Source: Moraxella macacae 0408225 (GTDB taxonomy: Bacteria > Pseudomonadota > Gammaproteobacteria > Pseudomonadales > Moraxellaceae). From it: 64,000 nt of DNA. The stretch lies in the NCBI RefSeq assembly GCF_000320365.1, contig NZ_ANIN01000001.1, positions 744,001-808,000 of the forward strand, written 5' to 3'. The translations under genes were made by a program, and so were the position numbers. Below the pieces are notes generated by a model that was given only the letters and a program-made list of their open reading frames with translations, had not been told where the DNA came from and searched no databases. How positions within the stretch are numbered: the first letter of the stretch is position 1; the number at the start of each line of letters is the position of its first letter. Positions 38,917-49,458 of the stretch are shown here, piece by piece.

Positions 38917-41900
38917 TTGAAAGATTTATTAGAAAGCATAAAAAACCCTGTAGATTCTGGCAACCCAGAGTTTGACAGCATTCAAATTTCTTTAGCATCG
39001 CCAGACACCATTAAATCGTGGTCGTATGGTGAAGTGAAAAAACCTGAAACCATTAACTATCGCACCTTTAAACCAGAGCGTGATGGTTTGTTTTGTGCCA
39101 AAATTTTTGGGCCTGTAAAAGATTATGAGTGTTTGTGTGGCAAATATAAACGCCGTAAATTTCAAGGCATTATCTGCGAAAAATGTGGCGTTGAAGTAAC
39201 GGCGGCCAAAGTGCGTCGTGAACGCATGGGGCATATTGAACTGGCCAGCCCTGTTGCCCATATTTGGTTTTTAAAATCCTTACCAAGCCGTATCGGTTTG
39301 TTGCTTGACATGACCTTGCGTGATATCGAGCGTGTGCTGTATTTTGAAAGCTATGTGGTTACCGATCCCGGTATGACCAGTCTTGACAAATACCAGTTGC
39401 TAGACGATGAAGATTATTTTAAGGCACTGGAAGAATTTGGTGATGAATTTTCAGCAAAAATGGGTGCTGAAGCGGTTCAAGACTTACTAAAAGACATAGA
39501 TGTAGACTTAGAAATTGATCAATTGCGTGAAGAAATTCCACAAACGGGATCAGAAACCAAACTGAAAAAAATGTCAAAGCGGTTAAAATTGTTAGAATCA
39601 TTTCGCGATTCAAACAATAAACCTGAATGGATGGTGATGAACATTTTGCCAGTGTTGCCACCTGATTTGCGTCCGCTTGTGCCACTTGAGGGCGGACGTT
39701 TTGCCACCAGTGATTTGAATGATTTATACCGCCGCGTAATTAATCGTAACAACCGTTTAAAACGCCTTTTGGAATTAAACGCACCTGACATCATCGTGCG
39801 TAACGAAAAACGCATGTTGCAAGAGTCGGTTGATGCCTTGCTTGACAATGGTCGCCGTGGCCGTGCGATCACAGGTTCAAACAAACGTCCGCTAAAATCA
39901 TTGGCCGATATGATTAAAGGCAAACAAGGGCGTTTTCGTCAAAACTTGCTCGGTAAACGCGTGGATTATTCTGGGCGTTCGGTGATTACTGTAGGGCCAT
40001 ACTTGCGTTTGCATCAATGTGGCTTGCCAAAAAAAATGGCGTTGGAGCTGTTTAAACCTTTTACTTATGCAAAATTGTTACAAAATAACATAGCAACCAC
40101 CATTAAAGCGGCCAAAAAAATGGTTGAACGCGAAGAGCCTGCAGTTTGGGATATGCTTGCAAGTGTTATCCGCGAACACCCTGTATTGTTAAACCGTGCT
40201 CCAACCTTGCACCGTTTGGGTTTACAAGCCTTTGAACCTGTATTGATCGAGGGTAAGGCCATTCAGTTGCACCCACTTGTGTGTAGTGCGTTTAACGCTG
40301 ACTTTGACGGCGACCAAATGGCGGTACACGTTCCGCTAACTTTAGAAGCCCAGCTTGAAGCTCGTGCATTGATGATGTCAACCAACAACATCTTATCACC
40401 TGCCAATGGTGAACCGATTATCACGCCTTCACAAGATGTTGTATTGGGTTTGTATTATATCAGTCGTGCTGACGTGCGTGTTAAAGGCAATGACATGATT
40501 TTTGCAGATATGAACGAGGTTTATCGTGCTTTAGGGACAGGCGAGCTAAGCGTAAATGCCAAAATCAAAGTGCGTGTTTTGGAAACCAAGTTTGATGAAA
40601 ATGGCAATGAAAGCACTCACACGCGCATGGTTGATACGGTAGCAGGCCGCTGTTTGATTTGGAATATCACCCCAAAAGGCATGAATTTTGATGAAGTCAA
40701 TACAGAGATGACTAAGAAAAACATCTCAAAATTGATTAATTCATGCTATCGTCAAATGGGTGTTAAGCACAGTGTTATGTTTGCCGATCAGTTAATGTAT
40801 CTTGGTTTTGCTCAAGCGACTTTATCGGGCGTGTCAATTGGCATGGAGGATATGGTAATTCCGCCGACTAAAAATAGCATTATTGCCAATGCCGATGCTG
40901 AAGTGCGTGAAATTGAAAGCCAATTTGAACAAGGTTTTGTAACAGCCGGTGAACGTTATAATAAAGTGATTGACATTTGGTCGCGTACCAACGATCAAAT
41001 TGCCAAAGCGATGATGGATAACTTGTCATTTGATGATGTAACCAGTCATAAAGGCGAAGCACAAAAACAAAAATCGTTTAACTCAATTTACATCATGTCT
41101 GATTCTGGTGCGCGTGGTAGTGCAACCCAAATCCGTCAGTTGGCGGGCATGCGTGGTCTGATGGCAAAACCAGACGGATCGATTATTGAAACGCCGATTA
41201 AAGCCAATTTCCGTGAAGGACTTAGTGTTTTACAATACTTTATCTCAACGCACGGTGCGCGTAAAGGTTTGGCGGATACGGCACTTAAAACCGCAAATTC
41301 AGGATATTTAACCCGTCGTTTGGTAGATGTGGCACAAGACTTGGTGATTACTCAAGAAGATTGTAACACTGAAAAAGGCATTTTAATGAAGCCACACATT
41401 GAAGGTGGTGAAATTATTGAGCAACTTGCTGACAGGGTATTGGGGCGCGTAACAGCTAAAGATGTGGTTTCTGGTAAAACAGGTGAAATTGCCATTCCAG
41501 CAGGCACATTGCTTGATGAACATTGGGTAAAAGTGTTGGACGAACAAGGTATCGATGAGGTTTGGGTGCGTTCGGTGATCACTTGTGATGTACCTTATGG
41601 TGTGTGTGCAAAATGTTACGGCCGTGATTTGGCTCGTGGTCATCGTGTGAATATTGGCGAGTCTGTTGGCGTGATGGCCGCCCAGTCAATCGGTGAACCA
41701 GGTACTCAGTTAACGATGCGTACCTTCCACGTAGGGGGTGCAGCCAGTGCCGAATCGGTACAAAACAGCATTCAGGTGAACAATGCAGGGACGGTGCGTT
41801 TTCAAAACTTAAAATCAGTAACGCATGCTGATGGGCATTTGGTTGTGGTTTCGCGTTCTGCTGAGATCAGTATTACAGATGAATTGGGGCGTGAACGCGA

Positions 41901-43146
41901 GCGTTATAAAGCACCTTATGGTTCGTCGGTTATGGTAAATGATGGCGATAGTGCCGATGCAGGACAAACCATTGCCAAATGGGATCCGCACACTCACCCA
42001 ATTATCACCGAAGTGTCAGGTAAAGCCCGCTTTAATGACATTAATGATGGTGTTACCGCCACGATGAAAATTGATGAAGCAACGGGCATGAGTTCATACG
42101 AAATTCTTGCTGTAAAAGATCGTCCAAGCAGTGGTAAAGATTTACGTCCGGCGATTATTTTAGACACAAGTGATGGCAAAGAAGTGGTGTATTTCTTACC
42201 ACAACAAACCATTATTCGTGTGCGTGAGGGCGAAGATGTACCAACAGGTTCGGTGCTTGGTCGTGTACCACAAGAAAGTTCAGGTACTAAGGATATTACA
42301 GGTGGTCTACCGCGTGTTGCCGATTTGTTTGAAGCCCGTCGTCCAAAAGATCATGCGATTATGGCAGAAATGAGTGGTACGGTAAGTTTTGGTAAAGAAA
42401 CCAAAGGCAAAAACCGTTTTGTCATTACCAACGAAGACGGTGAGGTGCACGAAGAACTCATTCCAAAATGGCGTCAAATCAACGTTTTTGAAGGCGAACA
42501 TGTCGAACGTGGTGAGGTTATTGCTGATGGCCCTGCCAATCCGCACGATATTTTACGCTTAAAAGGCGAAACTGCTTTGGCAAATTATATCGTGAACGAA
42601 GTGCAAGACGTTTATCGTTTGCAAGGGGTAAAAATCAATGATAAGCACATTGAGGTGATTATCCGCCAAATGTTGCGTAAGGTTGAAATTGTAGACGGTG
42701 GCGACTCAAGCTACTTTAAAGGTGATCAAGCCGAATACGCAGATATCATAGCCTTGAACCAAAAACTTGACAGCGAAGATAAATTCCCTATCAAATTTGA
42801 ACGTTTGTTGCTTGGTATTACCAAAGCATCGCTTGCAACTGAAAGCTTTATTTCGGCTGCTTCATTCCAAGAAACCACGCGCGTGTTAACAGCGGCGGCG
42901 GTAACAGGAAAAGTTGATGACTTGCGTGGCTTAAAAGAAAATGTGGTTGTTGGTCGCCTTGTACCCTCAGGAACGGGTTTGGCGTATCACACGCATCGTC
43001 AAAACACAGCGGCTGCTCAAGAAGCAGAAATTAACCTTGATACCGCCTTAGAGAACGGTTTTATAGAAGGGGTTATTCCTTCAGATGTGGCAGGATTTGC
43101 TGATTTTGATGAAAAATTTGCCGAAGAATTTCACCAAGACAAATAA
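38917..43146 (+). CDS. rpoC: RNA polymerase beta-prime subunit
   Basis: 1409 aa from TTG 38917, chosen because GGAGA (38906-38910) lies 6 nt upstream and [10 protein letters not shown] matches the family; an in-frame TTG at 38857 would add 20 residues encoded by a tandem repeat. Zinc cysteines C72, C74, C87 and C90 form the N-terminal ribbon. The catalytic loop NADFDGD holds D462, D464 and D466 for Mg2+. [15 protein letters not shown] trigger-loop sequence ([11 protein letters not shown]) and the second zinc site [16 protein letters not shown] are intact. Strong terminator follows. Confidence 0.97.
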   Translation: MKDLLESIKNPVDSGNPEFDSIQISLASPDTIKSWSYGEVKKPETINYRTFKPERDGLFCAKIFGPVKDYECLCGKYKRRKFQGIICEKCGVEVTAAKVRRERMGHIELASPVAHIWFLKSLPSRIGLLLDMTLRDIERVLYFESYVVTDPGMTSLDKYQLLDDEDYFKALEEFGDEFSAKMGAEAVQDLLKDIDVDLEIDQLREEIPQTGSETKLKKMSKRLKLLESFRDSNNKPEWMVMNILPVLPPDLRPLVPLEGGRFATSDLNDLYRRVINRNNRLKRLLELNAPDIIVRNEKRMLQESVDALLDNGRRGRAITGSNKRPLKSLADMIKGKQGRFRQNLLGKRVDYSGRSVITVGPYLRLHQCGLPKKMALELFKPFTYAKLLQNNIATTIKAAKKMVEREEPAVWDMLASVIREHPVLLNRAPTLHRLGLQAFEPVLIEGKAIQLHPLVCSAFNADFDGDQMAVHVPLTLEAQLEARALMMSTNNILSPANGEPIITPSQDVVLGLYYISRADVRVKGNDMIFADMNEVYRALGTGELSVNAKIKVRVLETKFDENGNESTHTRMVDTVAGRCLIWNITPKGMNFDEVNTEMTKKNISKLINSCYRQMGVKHSVMFADQLMYLGFAQATLSGVSIGMEDMVIPPTKNSIIANADAEVREIESQFEQGFVTAGERYNKVIDIWSRTNDQIAKAMMDNLSFDDVTSHKGEAQKQKSFNSIYIMSDSGARGSATQIRQLAGMRGLMAKPDGSIIETPIKANFREGLSVLQYFISTHGARKGLADTALKTANSGYLTRRLVDVAQDLVITQEDCNTEKGILMKPHIEGGEIIEQLADRVLGRVTAKDVVSGKTGEIAIPAGTLLDEHWVKVLDEQGIDEVWVRSVITCDVPYGVCAKCYGRDLARGHRVNIGESVGVMAAQSIGEPGTQLTMRTFHVGGAASAESVQNSIQVNNAGTVRFQNLKSVTHADGHLVVVSRSAEISITDELGRERERYKAPYGSSVMVNDGDSADAGQTIAKWDPHTHPIITEVSGKARFNDINDGVTATMKIDEATGMSSYEILAVKDRPSSGKDLRPAIILDTSDGKEVVYFLPQQTIIRVREGEDVPTGSVLGRVPQESSGTKDITGGLPRVADLFEARRPKDHAIMAEMSGTVSFGKETKGKNRFVITNEDGEVHEELIPKWRQINVFEGEHVERGEVIADGPANPHDILRLKGETALANYIVNEVQDVYRLQGVKINDKHIEVIIRQMLRKVEIVDGGDSSYFKGDQAEYADIIALNQKLDSEDKFPIKFERLLLGITKASLATESFISAASFQETTRVLTAAAVTGKVDDLRGLKENVVVGRLVPSGTGLAYHTHRQNTAAAQEAEINLDTALENGFIEGVIPSDVAGFADFDEKFAEEFHQDK

Positions 43147-43160
43147 ACGTTGAATTTTAT

Positions 43161-43196
43161 AACAAAAAGGTCAGTTAAGTTGCTGGCCTTTTTGTT
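43161..43196 (+). terminator. rpoBC terminator
   Basis: AACAAAAAGG-T-CAG (43161-43174) pairs with CTG-G-CCTTTTTGTT (43183-43196) with one mismatch and an 8-nt loop, 15 nt after the rpoC stop. The T run lies in the 3' arm. Confidence 0.85.
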
Positions 43197-43201
43197 AGCT
43201 A

Positions 43202-43242
43202 TTTTTATTAACTGTTTTTTATTAACTGATTTTTATTCATTG
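43202..43242 (+). repeat. ~14-bp x3 repeat downstream of rpoBC
   Basis: Three T-rich units containing TTTTTATTAACTG or a variant (43202-43214, 43215-43228, 43229-43242) lie between the terminator and the next gene. Confidence 0.65.
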
Positions 43243-43282
43243 TTTTTGAGTTTAATGAATACACGCTTAAAAAAGAGGACTT

Positions 43283-43819
43283 ATGGCAAATCGTGTCGCA
43301 CGTTATCAGGCGGATAGAACCAATCAAAAACTGTATTTTTGTCGCATTTATTGTCAATTGGCACAAGAAGCCGAGCAAAAACAACTTGCCGATGCCCATT
43401 TAGAAAGTGCGATTTTGCACTTATACGGTGCTTATTTGGCATTTTTACAAGAAATTGCTTGTTATTATCAGTTAAATTTGGTCATTCCAACCTTAACGAC
43501 GATTGCGGATAAATTGGCACAAAAAACCCAGATCTCTCCTGAGATTGAGTATTTGACTCAATTAAGCGAAATTGATTTTTTGGCAGAAATTGAACAAGCG
43601 TGGCAACAGGTAAATTTTAAGCCCATTCCTAAACAAATTGACTTGCCAGAAAAAGAAGCAGACAGCAAGCGTTTGTTGTTGGTGAATATTATGCCAGATC
43701 AATCAGCGGTCAATCCAAAACTACTCAATGCGATAATTTCAGTGGATATGGTGCGTCAGTGGCGAGTGCATTTGTTGGGCGTGATTGAAGCGTTGCGAGC
43801 GGGCATGGTGGAAGATTAA
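43283..43819 (+). CDS. Uncharacterised protein, possibly DUF6586 family
   Basis: Soluble, mostly helical protein (178 aa) with no signal peptide or membrane segment. The N-terminal half has HLYGAYLAFLQEIACYYQL, which I recall from small Pseudomonas/Acinetobacter proteins of the DUF6586 type; this is a memory match and not verified. The second half is acidic (LPEKEADSKRLLLVNIMPDQSA). AGAGGA precedes ATG 43283, so it is a well-formed gene with codon use like its neighbours. It stands alone between the rpoC terminator and the convergent mrcA. No function can be assigned. Confidence 0.75.
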   Translation: MANRVARYQADRTNQKLYFCRIYCQLAQEAEQKQLADAHLESAILHLYGAYLAFLQEIACYYQLNLVIPTLTTIADKLAQKTQISPEIEYLTQLSEIDFLAEIEQAWQQVNFKPIPKQIDLPEKEADSKRLLLVNIMPDQSAVNPKLLNAIISVDMVRQWRVHLLGVIEALRAGMVED

Positions 43820-43876
43820 GGATAGCTTAATTCATACCAAAGCCAATCCAATTCACTGATGGGTATTAACGGTTGT

Positions 43877-43902
43877 CGTGTTTATTGCTCGTGTTTATTG
43901 CT
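43877..43902. repeat. 13-bp x2 repeat across the mrcA stop codon
   Basis: CGTGTTTATTGCT occurs at 43877-43889 and 43890-43902; the second copy contains the mrcA stop codon (43895-43897), so the duplication lies at the very end of the coding region. Confidence 0.8.
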
Positions 43903-46657
43903 CTTCAGTGCTAACGCGGCGATTGGTTTCAATTTGTGCTATGTTGCGCTGTTTGTTTTGACTTGGTTGTGTGTCTTTTGGATCAGTGGTTTTTGGTTCA
44001 ATGGTTTTTGGCTTGGCAATTGTGGTATCTGAGTCTAAAGTAGCGAAGTTGGTTTGGTTGTCAGCCTCTTCTGGACGTTTTTGGGCGACGGCTTTTGGAG
44101 GTTGGTTGTTTTTAAGTTTGTGATCTTTGCGATTGAGACGTTGCTCATTGCCATCGGTAAGTTCGATGGTTTCTTGTTCTTGTTTTTTGGATTTGGCACG
44201 GTTGTTTACCGATACCCATTCTATAGGCACGCCTTTTAGCATTTTTGAGGTAAAGTCGATCCAAATTGGCAAAGCGGCCACACCGCCAAATTCACCCTTG
44301 CCCAGTCCTTTTGGTTGATCAAATCCGACCCATACAATCGTTGACATGGTTGGGTGAATGCCTGCAAACCACGCATCTTTGGCATGATTGGTGGTTCCGG
44401 TTTTGCCACCTAAATCAGAACGTCCGATCACTTGGGCTTTTTTTGCTGTACCACGTTGGATAACATCGCGGAGCATATCTGCCATTTGTAATGCAGAGCT
44501 TGATGCTATGATACGCGGAGCTTGTTGGCTTGGGTTGTGCTGAACGGCAGATGGGGCAAGTTTATCACTGTCAGGATCGGCATCGTACAGTTGTGTTTTA
44601 GGTTGGTTTTTTTCTGATTTTTTGTCTGTTTCTTTGGTGTTTTTATTGTTGGTGTCTTTATTGTTTGACGATTTACGATCTTTTTTAGTCAATGTTTCGG
44701 TTTCGTTATCTTTGTCAGTTTTGTTATCTTCGTTGTCAATCGGATTTTCATCTAACAGGTTGATTTTTTTGCGCTTGGCTTTTTCGGTATTTTTTTGATG
44801 AATTTCAAATGCTTTTAAATTTTTTGCATTGATTGCGTCAAGTTGGCTGTTAAAACAGGTTGCACAAGCCTGTTGTGGATTGGCTTGATAAATCAATTTG
44901 CCACTATAATCAAACAATTGTTCAATAAAATACGGCTGAATGCGATGACCGCCATTGGCAATTGTGGCATAAGCTGTTGCCATTTGTATGGGCGTGGCTT
45001 CACCTGCACCCAATGCCAAAGACAACGTGGTTGGCATGCGGTTTTTTTCCAGGCCAAATTGGCTTAACATTTCGCGCGTGTCAGCTATGCCAGCAGAACG
45101 CAATACCCGAATAGACACAAGGTTGCGTGATAAATACAGACCTTGACGCAGCGGAATCGAGCCAAGATAACGGCCATCAGAATTTTTTGGTGTCCAGTTG
45201 CCAACTTTTAGCGGATCGTCAGACACAATGGTATCAGGGCTAAAGCCTTTTTCTAAAGCGGTGGTATAGACCAAAGGTTTAATGGTTGATCCTGATTGGC
45301 GATAGCCTTGTAAAGCCCGGTTAAATGTACTTTTGTTAAAATCAAAGCCGCCTGAGACAGCGATTAATGCCCCTGAGTCAGGATTGAGTGATACCAACGC
45401 ACCTTCAACGGCGGGCAATTGTACCAAATCCCACCCTGTGTCATCACTATTGCGACTGATATACACCACATCGTTGGGACGCACACTTACGCCATTGTAA
45501 GATTGGCGAGCATAGGCAGTTGATACACTTACTTCTTCACCATTTTTCATTTTGGCAATAAAGCGGCCGCCTTTGTTTTTGATGACCTCTGCAGGGTAAA
45601 ACGGAGGAATATTGGGGAATTTTTGTAAATTGGCTGGTTTTTGCTGGTTTGTGCTGTTGGCAGGTTTACGCCAACCATGACGGCGATCATAGGCAAATAA
45701 ACCGCGTTTTAACGCATTGTCAGCAATTTCTTGGTTGCGACTGTCAATCGTCAGACGCACTCGCCAACCTGAATCCATTACGCTTTTGCCATATTGTTCA
45801 ACCAAAGCCACTCTTGCCATTTCCGCCAAATATGGGTGGTTTTTATCCAGTTTTGCTTGGTAAATCTTTAAGCCAATGGGTGCGTTTACTGCTTCTTGGT
45901 ATTGGACTTTAGTGATTGATCCATTTTTTAGCATTTGAGCTAAAATCCAATTGCGTCTTTCCAAGGCGCGTTCTGAATTTGCCACAGGATTATATTTGGA
46001 CGGGGCTTTTGGTAAACCTGCAATCATTGCCATTTCGGCGATGCTTAAGTTATTTAATGATTTGCTGTAATAACGTTTGGCAGCGGCACGCACGCCATAA
46101 GCACCCTCGCCCAGATAAATTTTATTGACATATAAAGTAAAAATTTCTTTTTTGGTGAGTTTTTCTTCAATTTTTCGTGCCAAAAACAACTCAACCAATT
46201 TACGGTTTAAGGTGCGTTCAGGTGATAAAAAGTAGTTTTTTGCCACTTGCATGGTAATGGTGGAACCGCCTGTTTGTCCTTCATCTTCGCTAAATGCTTC
46301 GGTTACCGCCCGGCCAATGCCTTTAACGCTAATGCCACTGTGCTGAAAAAATGAGGCATCTTCGGCGGCCAAAAACGCATTCACCATGTCTTGTGGCACT
46401 TCTTCATAAGACACAGGCAATGACATTGTGTTGCCATATTGTCCGATCAATTGGTTGTCTTGAGTGTAGATTTGTAAGGGCATTGCAAGTTTGGCTTGTT
46501 TTAATTCGTCAAGGCTGGGTAAACTTGGTGCAACATACATTGCCATGCCATAAAAACCAATCGGAAATGCCAATACCAATACAAATACAAATGCCAACAT
46601 TGCCAAAATTAAATTGACAAAAAATCTCAACAAAGAAAAAGAAATGGGCTTAGACAT
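43895..46657 (-). CDS. mrcA: Penicillin-binding protein 1A, bifunctional peptidoglycan synthase
   Basis: Class A PBP (920 aa) that polymerises glycan and crosslinks peptides in the periplasm. One N-terminal membrane anchor (LILAMLAFVFVLVLAFPIGF) is followed by the glycosyltransferase domain with catalytic E99 in AAEDASFF and GGSTITMQVAKN. The transpeptidase motifs are SxxK at S457-K460, SRN at 510-512 and KTG at 752-754. An extra Lys/Asp/Asn-rich stretch (about 623-690) with almost no hydrophobic residues interrupts the transpeptidase domain between SxN and KTG. A long Lys/Glu/Thr tail follows the catalytic core. On the minus strand a perfect -10 TATAAT (46695-46690) with a poor -35 could serve it. 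Divergent from pilM, the conserved arrangement in Pseudomonas and Acinetobacter. Confidence 0.95.
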   Translation of the reverse strand: MSKPISFSLLRFFVNLILAMLAFVFVLVLAFPIGFYGMAMYVAPSLPSLDELKQAKLAMPLQIYTQDNQLIGQYGNTMSLPVSYEEVPQDMVNAFLAAEDASFFQHSGISVKGIGRAVTEAFSEDEGQTGGSTITMQVAKNYFLSPERTLNRKLVELFLARKIEEKLTKKEIFTLYVNKIYLGEGAYGVRAAAKRYYSKSLNNLSIAEMAMIAGLPKAPSKYNPVANSERALERRNWILAQMLKNGSITKVQYQEAVNAPIGLKIYQAKLDKNHPYLAEMARVALVEQYGKSVMDSGWRVRLTIDSRNQEIADNALKRGLFAYDRRHGWRKPANSTNQQKPANLQKFPNIPPFYPAEVIKNKGGRFIAKMKNGEEVSVSTAYARQSYNGVSVRPNDVVYISRNSDDTGWDLVQLPAVEGALVSLNPDSGALIAVSGGFDFNKSTFNRALQGYRQSGSTIKPLVYTTALEKGFSPDTIVSDDPLKVGNWTPKNSDGRYLGSIPLRQGLYLSRNLVSIRVLRSAGIADTREMLSQFGLEKNRMPTTLSLALGAGEATPIQMATAYATIANGGHRIQPYFIEQLFDYSGKLIYQANPQQACATCFNSQLDAINAKNLKAFEIHQKNTEKAKRKKINLLDENPIDNEDNKTDKDNETETLTKKDRKSSNNKDTNNKNTKETDKKSEKNQPKTQLYDADPDSDKLAPSAVQHNPSQQAPRIIASSSALQMADMLRDVIQRGTAKKAQVIGRSDLGGKTGTTNHAKDAWFAGIHPTMSTIVWVGFDQPKGLGKGEFGGVAALPIWIDFTSKMLKGVPIEWVSVNNRAKSKKQEQETIELTDGNEQRLNRKDHKLKNNQPPKAVAQKRPEEADNQTNFATLDSDTTIAKPKTIEPKTTDPKDTQPSQNKQRNIAQIETNRRVSTEEQ

Positions 46658-46861
46658 AAAATTTAGTGGCGACGAAAAATAAAAACGCTATTATACCCAA
46701 AAACTTAAGTTGGCAGTACAAAATATTTGTGATTTATTATTTTTTTAACACAATTGTATGATAAATTGTTAAAAAAAGGTTGAATAATGCAACTTAATGA
46801 AGTATCTTATACCTTGTAGAAATTTTCTGTTACCGACATTAGAATATTAAGGAACATTCTT
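46658..46861. promoter_or_regulatory. Divergent mrcA / pilM promoter region
   Basis: 204 bp. Leftward: -10 TATAAT (46695-46690, minus). Rightward: TTGAAT (46780-46785), 17 bp, TATCTT (46803-46808), each 4 of 6 to consensus. AAGGA before the pilM GTG is clear. No ORF in the region. Confidence 0.4.
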
Positions 46862-47917
46862 GTGAGGTTATTTACAAAAAGTAACAAACAAATTATCGGC
46901 GTTGACATCACAACAACGGCGGTAAAAATGGTGGAAATTACACGCCAACAAGGCTTATTCCACCTAAAAAACTATGGTATTGAGTCATTGGCTCGTGGTA
47001 TGGTTGCAGATAAAGAGATCAAAGATATCGAAACGGTAAGTGAGGTGATTAATAAACTTAGCCGTTCTTTAGGTTTGTCTAGCAAAAATGTTGCGACTGC
47101 GGTATCTAGTGCTTCGGTGATTAGTAAAATCATTGACATGGATACAGCGATGGCTGATACAGACCGCGAGGCACGTATCCGTCTTGATGCCGATCAATAC
47201 ATTCCTTATCCGTTAGAAGAAGTGAACCTAGACTTTGAAGTGCTAGGGCCTTCAATCACCTCCGAGGGGCAGTCGCGTGTTCTATTGGTTGCTTCGCGTT
47301 CTGAAAACGTTGACCAACGTGTGGAAGTCATGAGTTTGGCAGGGCTTGAAGCCAAAGTGGTAGATGTTGAGTCGTATGCAATTGAGCGTGCGTTTCAGTT
47401 GATTGTGGATAGCTTACCCGGTCAGCCACAAAATGTTGCTTTAATTGACATTGGTCATCAACAAACCACGCTTTATATTGCAAAAGATGGCGAATTTGTG
47501 TACAGTCGTGAACAATTGTTCGGAGGTGGCCAGTTGACGGAAAGCATTCAAAACCGTTATGGCTTAACCTATGAAGAAGCAATGACCAACAAACGCAACA
47601 TGACCTTACCTGATGATTATCAATCAGATGTGTTGATGCCCTTTTTGGATTCAATTGTACAACAAATCACCCGTTCGTTGCAGTTTTATTTCTCATCAAG
47701 CCAAAGTCATCAAGTTGACCACATTTTGCTTTCGGGTGGTACAGCAAGTTTATCAGGACTTGCGGCTATGGTACAGCAAAAATTAGGCAGCAGCACAAGC
47801 ATTGCCAATCCATTTGCCAATATGACCATTGACAGCAAAGTAAATACCGAATCATTGTTGGTAGATTCACCAAGTTTGATGGCAGCCTGTGGTTTAGCGT
47901 TAAGGAGTTTTGACTAA
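46862..47917 (+). CDS. pilM: Type IV pilus assembly protein PilM (actin-like ATPase)
   Basis: Cytoplasmic actin-fold ATPase (351 aa) that binds the N-terminus of PilN and links the alignment complex to the pilus motor. ATP-site features are GVDITTTAVKMVEI near the start, IDIGHQQTTLYI in the middle and LLSGGTASLSGL near the end. The start is GTG 46862 with AAGGAA upstream; the stop overlaps the pilN ATG (TAATG). First gene of pilMNOPQ. Confidence 0.95.
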   Translation: MRLFTKSNKQIIGVDITTTAVKMVEITRQQGLFHLKNYGIESLARGMVADKEIKDIETVSEVINKLSRSLGLSSKNVATAVSSASVISKIIDMDTAMADTDREARIRLDADQYIPYPLEEVNLDFEVLGPSITSEGQSRVLLVASRSENVDQRVEVMSLAGLEAKVVDVESYAIERAFQLIVDSLPGQPQNVALIDIGHQQTTLYIAKDGEFVYSREQLFGGGQLTESIQNRYGLTYEEAMTNKRNMTLPDDYQSDVLMPFLDSIVQQITRSLQFYFSSSQSHQVDHILLSGGTASLSGLAAMVQQKLGSSTSIANPFANMTIDSKVNTESLLVDSPSLMAACGLALRSFD

Positions 47918-48729
47918 TGGCAAGAATTAACTTACTGCCTTGGCGTCAAGAAGTTCGTGAGCGTAAAAATAAAGAATTTATGACACTGGTTGTTGCAGTG
48001 TTGCTATTGTCTTTATTGGCTGCTTTTGCAGCATGGAGTTATTTTAATAACCAGCTCACTGATCAACAGGCGGCCAATGAAAAAATTAAACAAGAAAATA
48101 CCAATCTCGATAAAGCATTGGTCGAGATTGAAACCTTAGAACAACAGCGTGATGATATTGTTGCTCGTATGAAAGTCATTCAAGATTTACAAGGCCGTCG
48201 CCCTGTGCCTGTGCGAGTTTGGGACGATATTGCCCGTGTGATTCAGCCACAGATGTATTTGACCAACATGAAACGCGAGGGTGATTTGATTACTTTTGCA
48301 GGACAAGCGGCGGATAATACAGTGGTTGCCAACTTTATTCGTGCTTTAGACAGTTCTGAATGGTTGCAAGATTCAGCGGTTGTGAGTATTCAACAACCAA
48401 ACGCTGTTGCTTATCAACAAGCACCAAGACTGCCACAAACCGCCAATGGTAAATCACGTCCTACCTACCCGGAGGACAGTTATATTACCTTTGTGGTTAC
48501 AACTAGAATCAGTCAATCAAATCCGGCAAGTAACGCCAGTGCAACGGCAAGCACGCCTGATGCCACAGCGTTAAGCGACACGATTGTAGCAGAGCCTGTA
48601 TCTAACAATGCATCAGTTGCGATCGCTTCAACAAGTCAGCCGGCAAGTGTGGCAGCGACAACAGAGCTTGCAAGCAGCACAACCGTTAACAACTCAACTG
48701 CATCATCTGCTAGTACGGCAAAGGAGTAA
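47917..48729 (+). CDS. pilN: Type IV pilus assembly protein PilN
   Basis: Inner-membrane alignment protein (270 aa). The conserved PilM-binding tail ARINLLPWRQEVRERKNKEF is followed by one membrane segment (LVVAVLLLSLLAAFAAWSYF, about 27-46) and a coiled coil and ferredoxin-like periplasmic domain. The last 80 residues are Ser/Ala/Thr-rich low complexity, which makes it longer than the usual ~200 aa. Three nt separate it from pilO, with which it heterodimerises. Confidence 0.94.
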   Translation: MARINLLPWRQEVRERKNKEFMTLVVAVLLLSLLAAFAAWSYFNNQLTDQQAANEKIKQENTNLDKALVEIETLEQQRDDIVARMKVIQDLQGRRPVPVRVWDDIARVIQPQMYLTNMKREGDLITFAGQAADNTVVANFIRALDSSEWLQDSAVVSIQQPNAVAYQQAPRLPQTANGKSRPTYPEDSYITFVVTTRISQSNPASNASATASTPDATALSDTIVAEPVSNNASVAIASTSQPASVAATTELASSTTVNNSTASSASTAKE

Positions 48730-48732
48730 ACA

Positions 48733-49458
48733 ATGGTTAAATTAACAAAACCAACAAAAAAGCCGTTATTTGCAAAAAAAGCCAAAGTTGCCAAAGAAAA
48801 AGCACCAAAAAAACAATTTGATTTTAAAGAATTTGCCGATAGTTTTAAGTCATTGGATCAAAACAACTACGGCAGTTGGCCTTTACCTGTTAAAATTACG
48901 ACTTTATTATTTATTATTGGTTTGGTAGCGGTGTTAACTTGGGCATTGCCAATTAGCAAGAAACGCGAGGAAATTTCTTCTGCTGAAGCAGAACAACAAA
49001 CGTTGCTTGAACAATACCGTGAAAAAGAATCGAAAGCACGTCATTTGCAAGCCTATAAAGATCAAATCACTCAAATGGAAAATGATTTTAAAGAATTGTT
49101 AAATCAATTGCCAAAAGAAACTCGCATTTCTGATTTGGTTGACGGTATTAGCGTGGTTGGTTTGGGTAGTAATATCAAATTCCAAGACATTAAAGTTGAG
49201 CCTGAGGTTTCGCAAGAGTTCTTTATTGAACAGCCCATTCGTATTGCAGCTTTAGGTAACTATCATGAATTTGGTGCGTTTGTCAGTGGTTTGGCACAAT
49301 TGCCACGTATTATCACTCTGCATGATTTTGAAGTAACCAACAGTAAACCAAGTTTGGACGAAACACCACAGACCAATTTGGTGTTAAATACCAAAACGTA
49401 TCGTTCTAAAGAAATTGTAGAAGAAAAAACCGAGGAGACAACAGATGAGAAAAAATAA
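48733..49458 (+). CDS. pilO: Type IV pilus assembly protein PilO
   Basis: Inner-membrane partner of PilN (241 aa). A Lys-rich cytoplasmic tail precedes one membrane segment (TTLLFIIGLVAVLTWALPI, about 57-75). A coiled coil and the periplasmic domain with QLPKETRISDLVDGISVVGLG follow. It overlaps pilP by 14 nt. Confidence 0.93.
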   Translation: MVKLTKPTKKPLFAKKAKVAKEKAPKKQFDFKEFADSFKSLDQNNYGSWPLPVKITTLLFIIGLVAVLTWALPISKKREEISSAEAEQQTLLEQYREKESKARHLQAYKDQITQMENDFKELLNQLPKETRISDLVDGISVVGLGSNIKFQDIKVEPEVSQEFFIEQPIRIAALGNYHEFGAFVSGLAQLPRIITLHDFEVTNSKPSLDETPQTNLVLNTKTYRSKEIVEEKTEETTDEKK

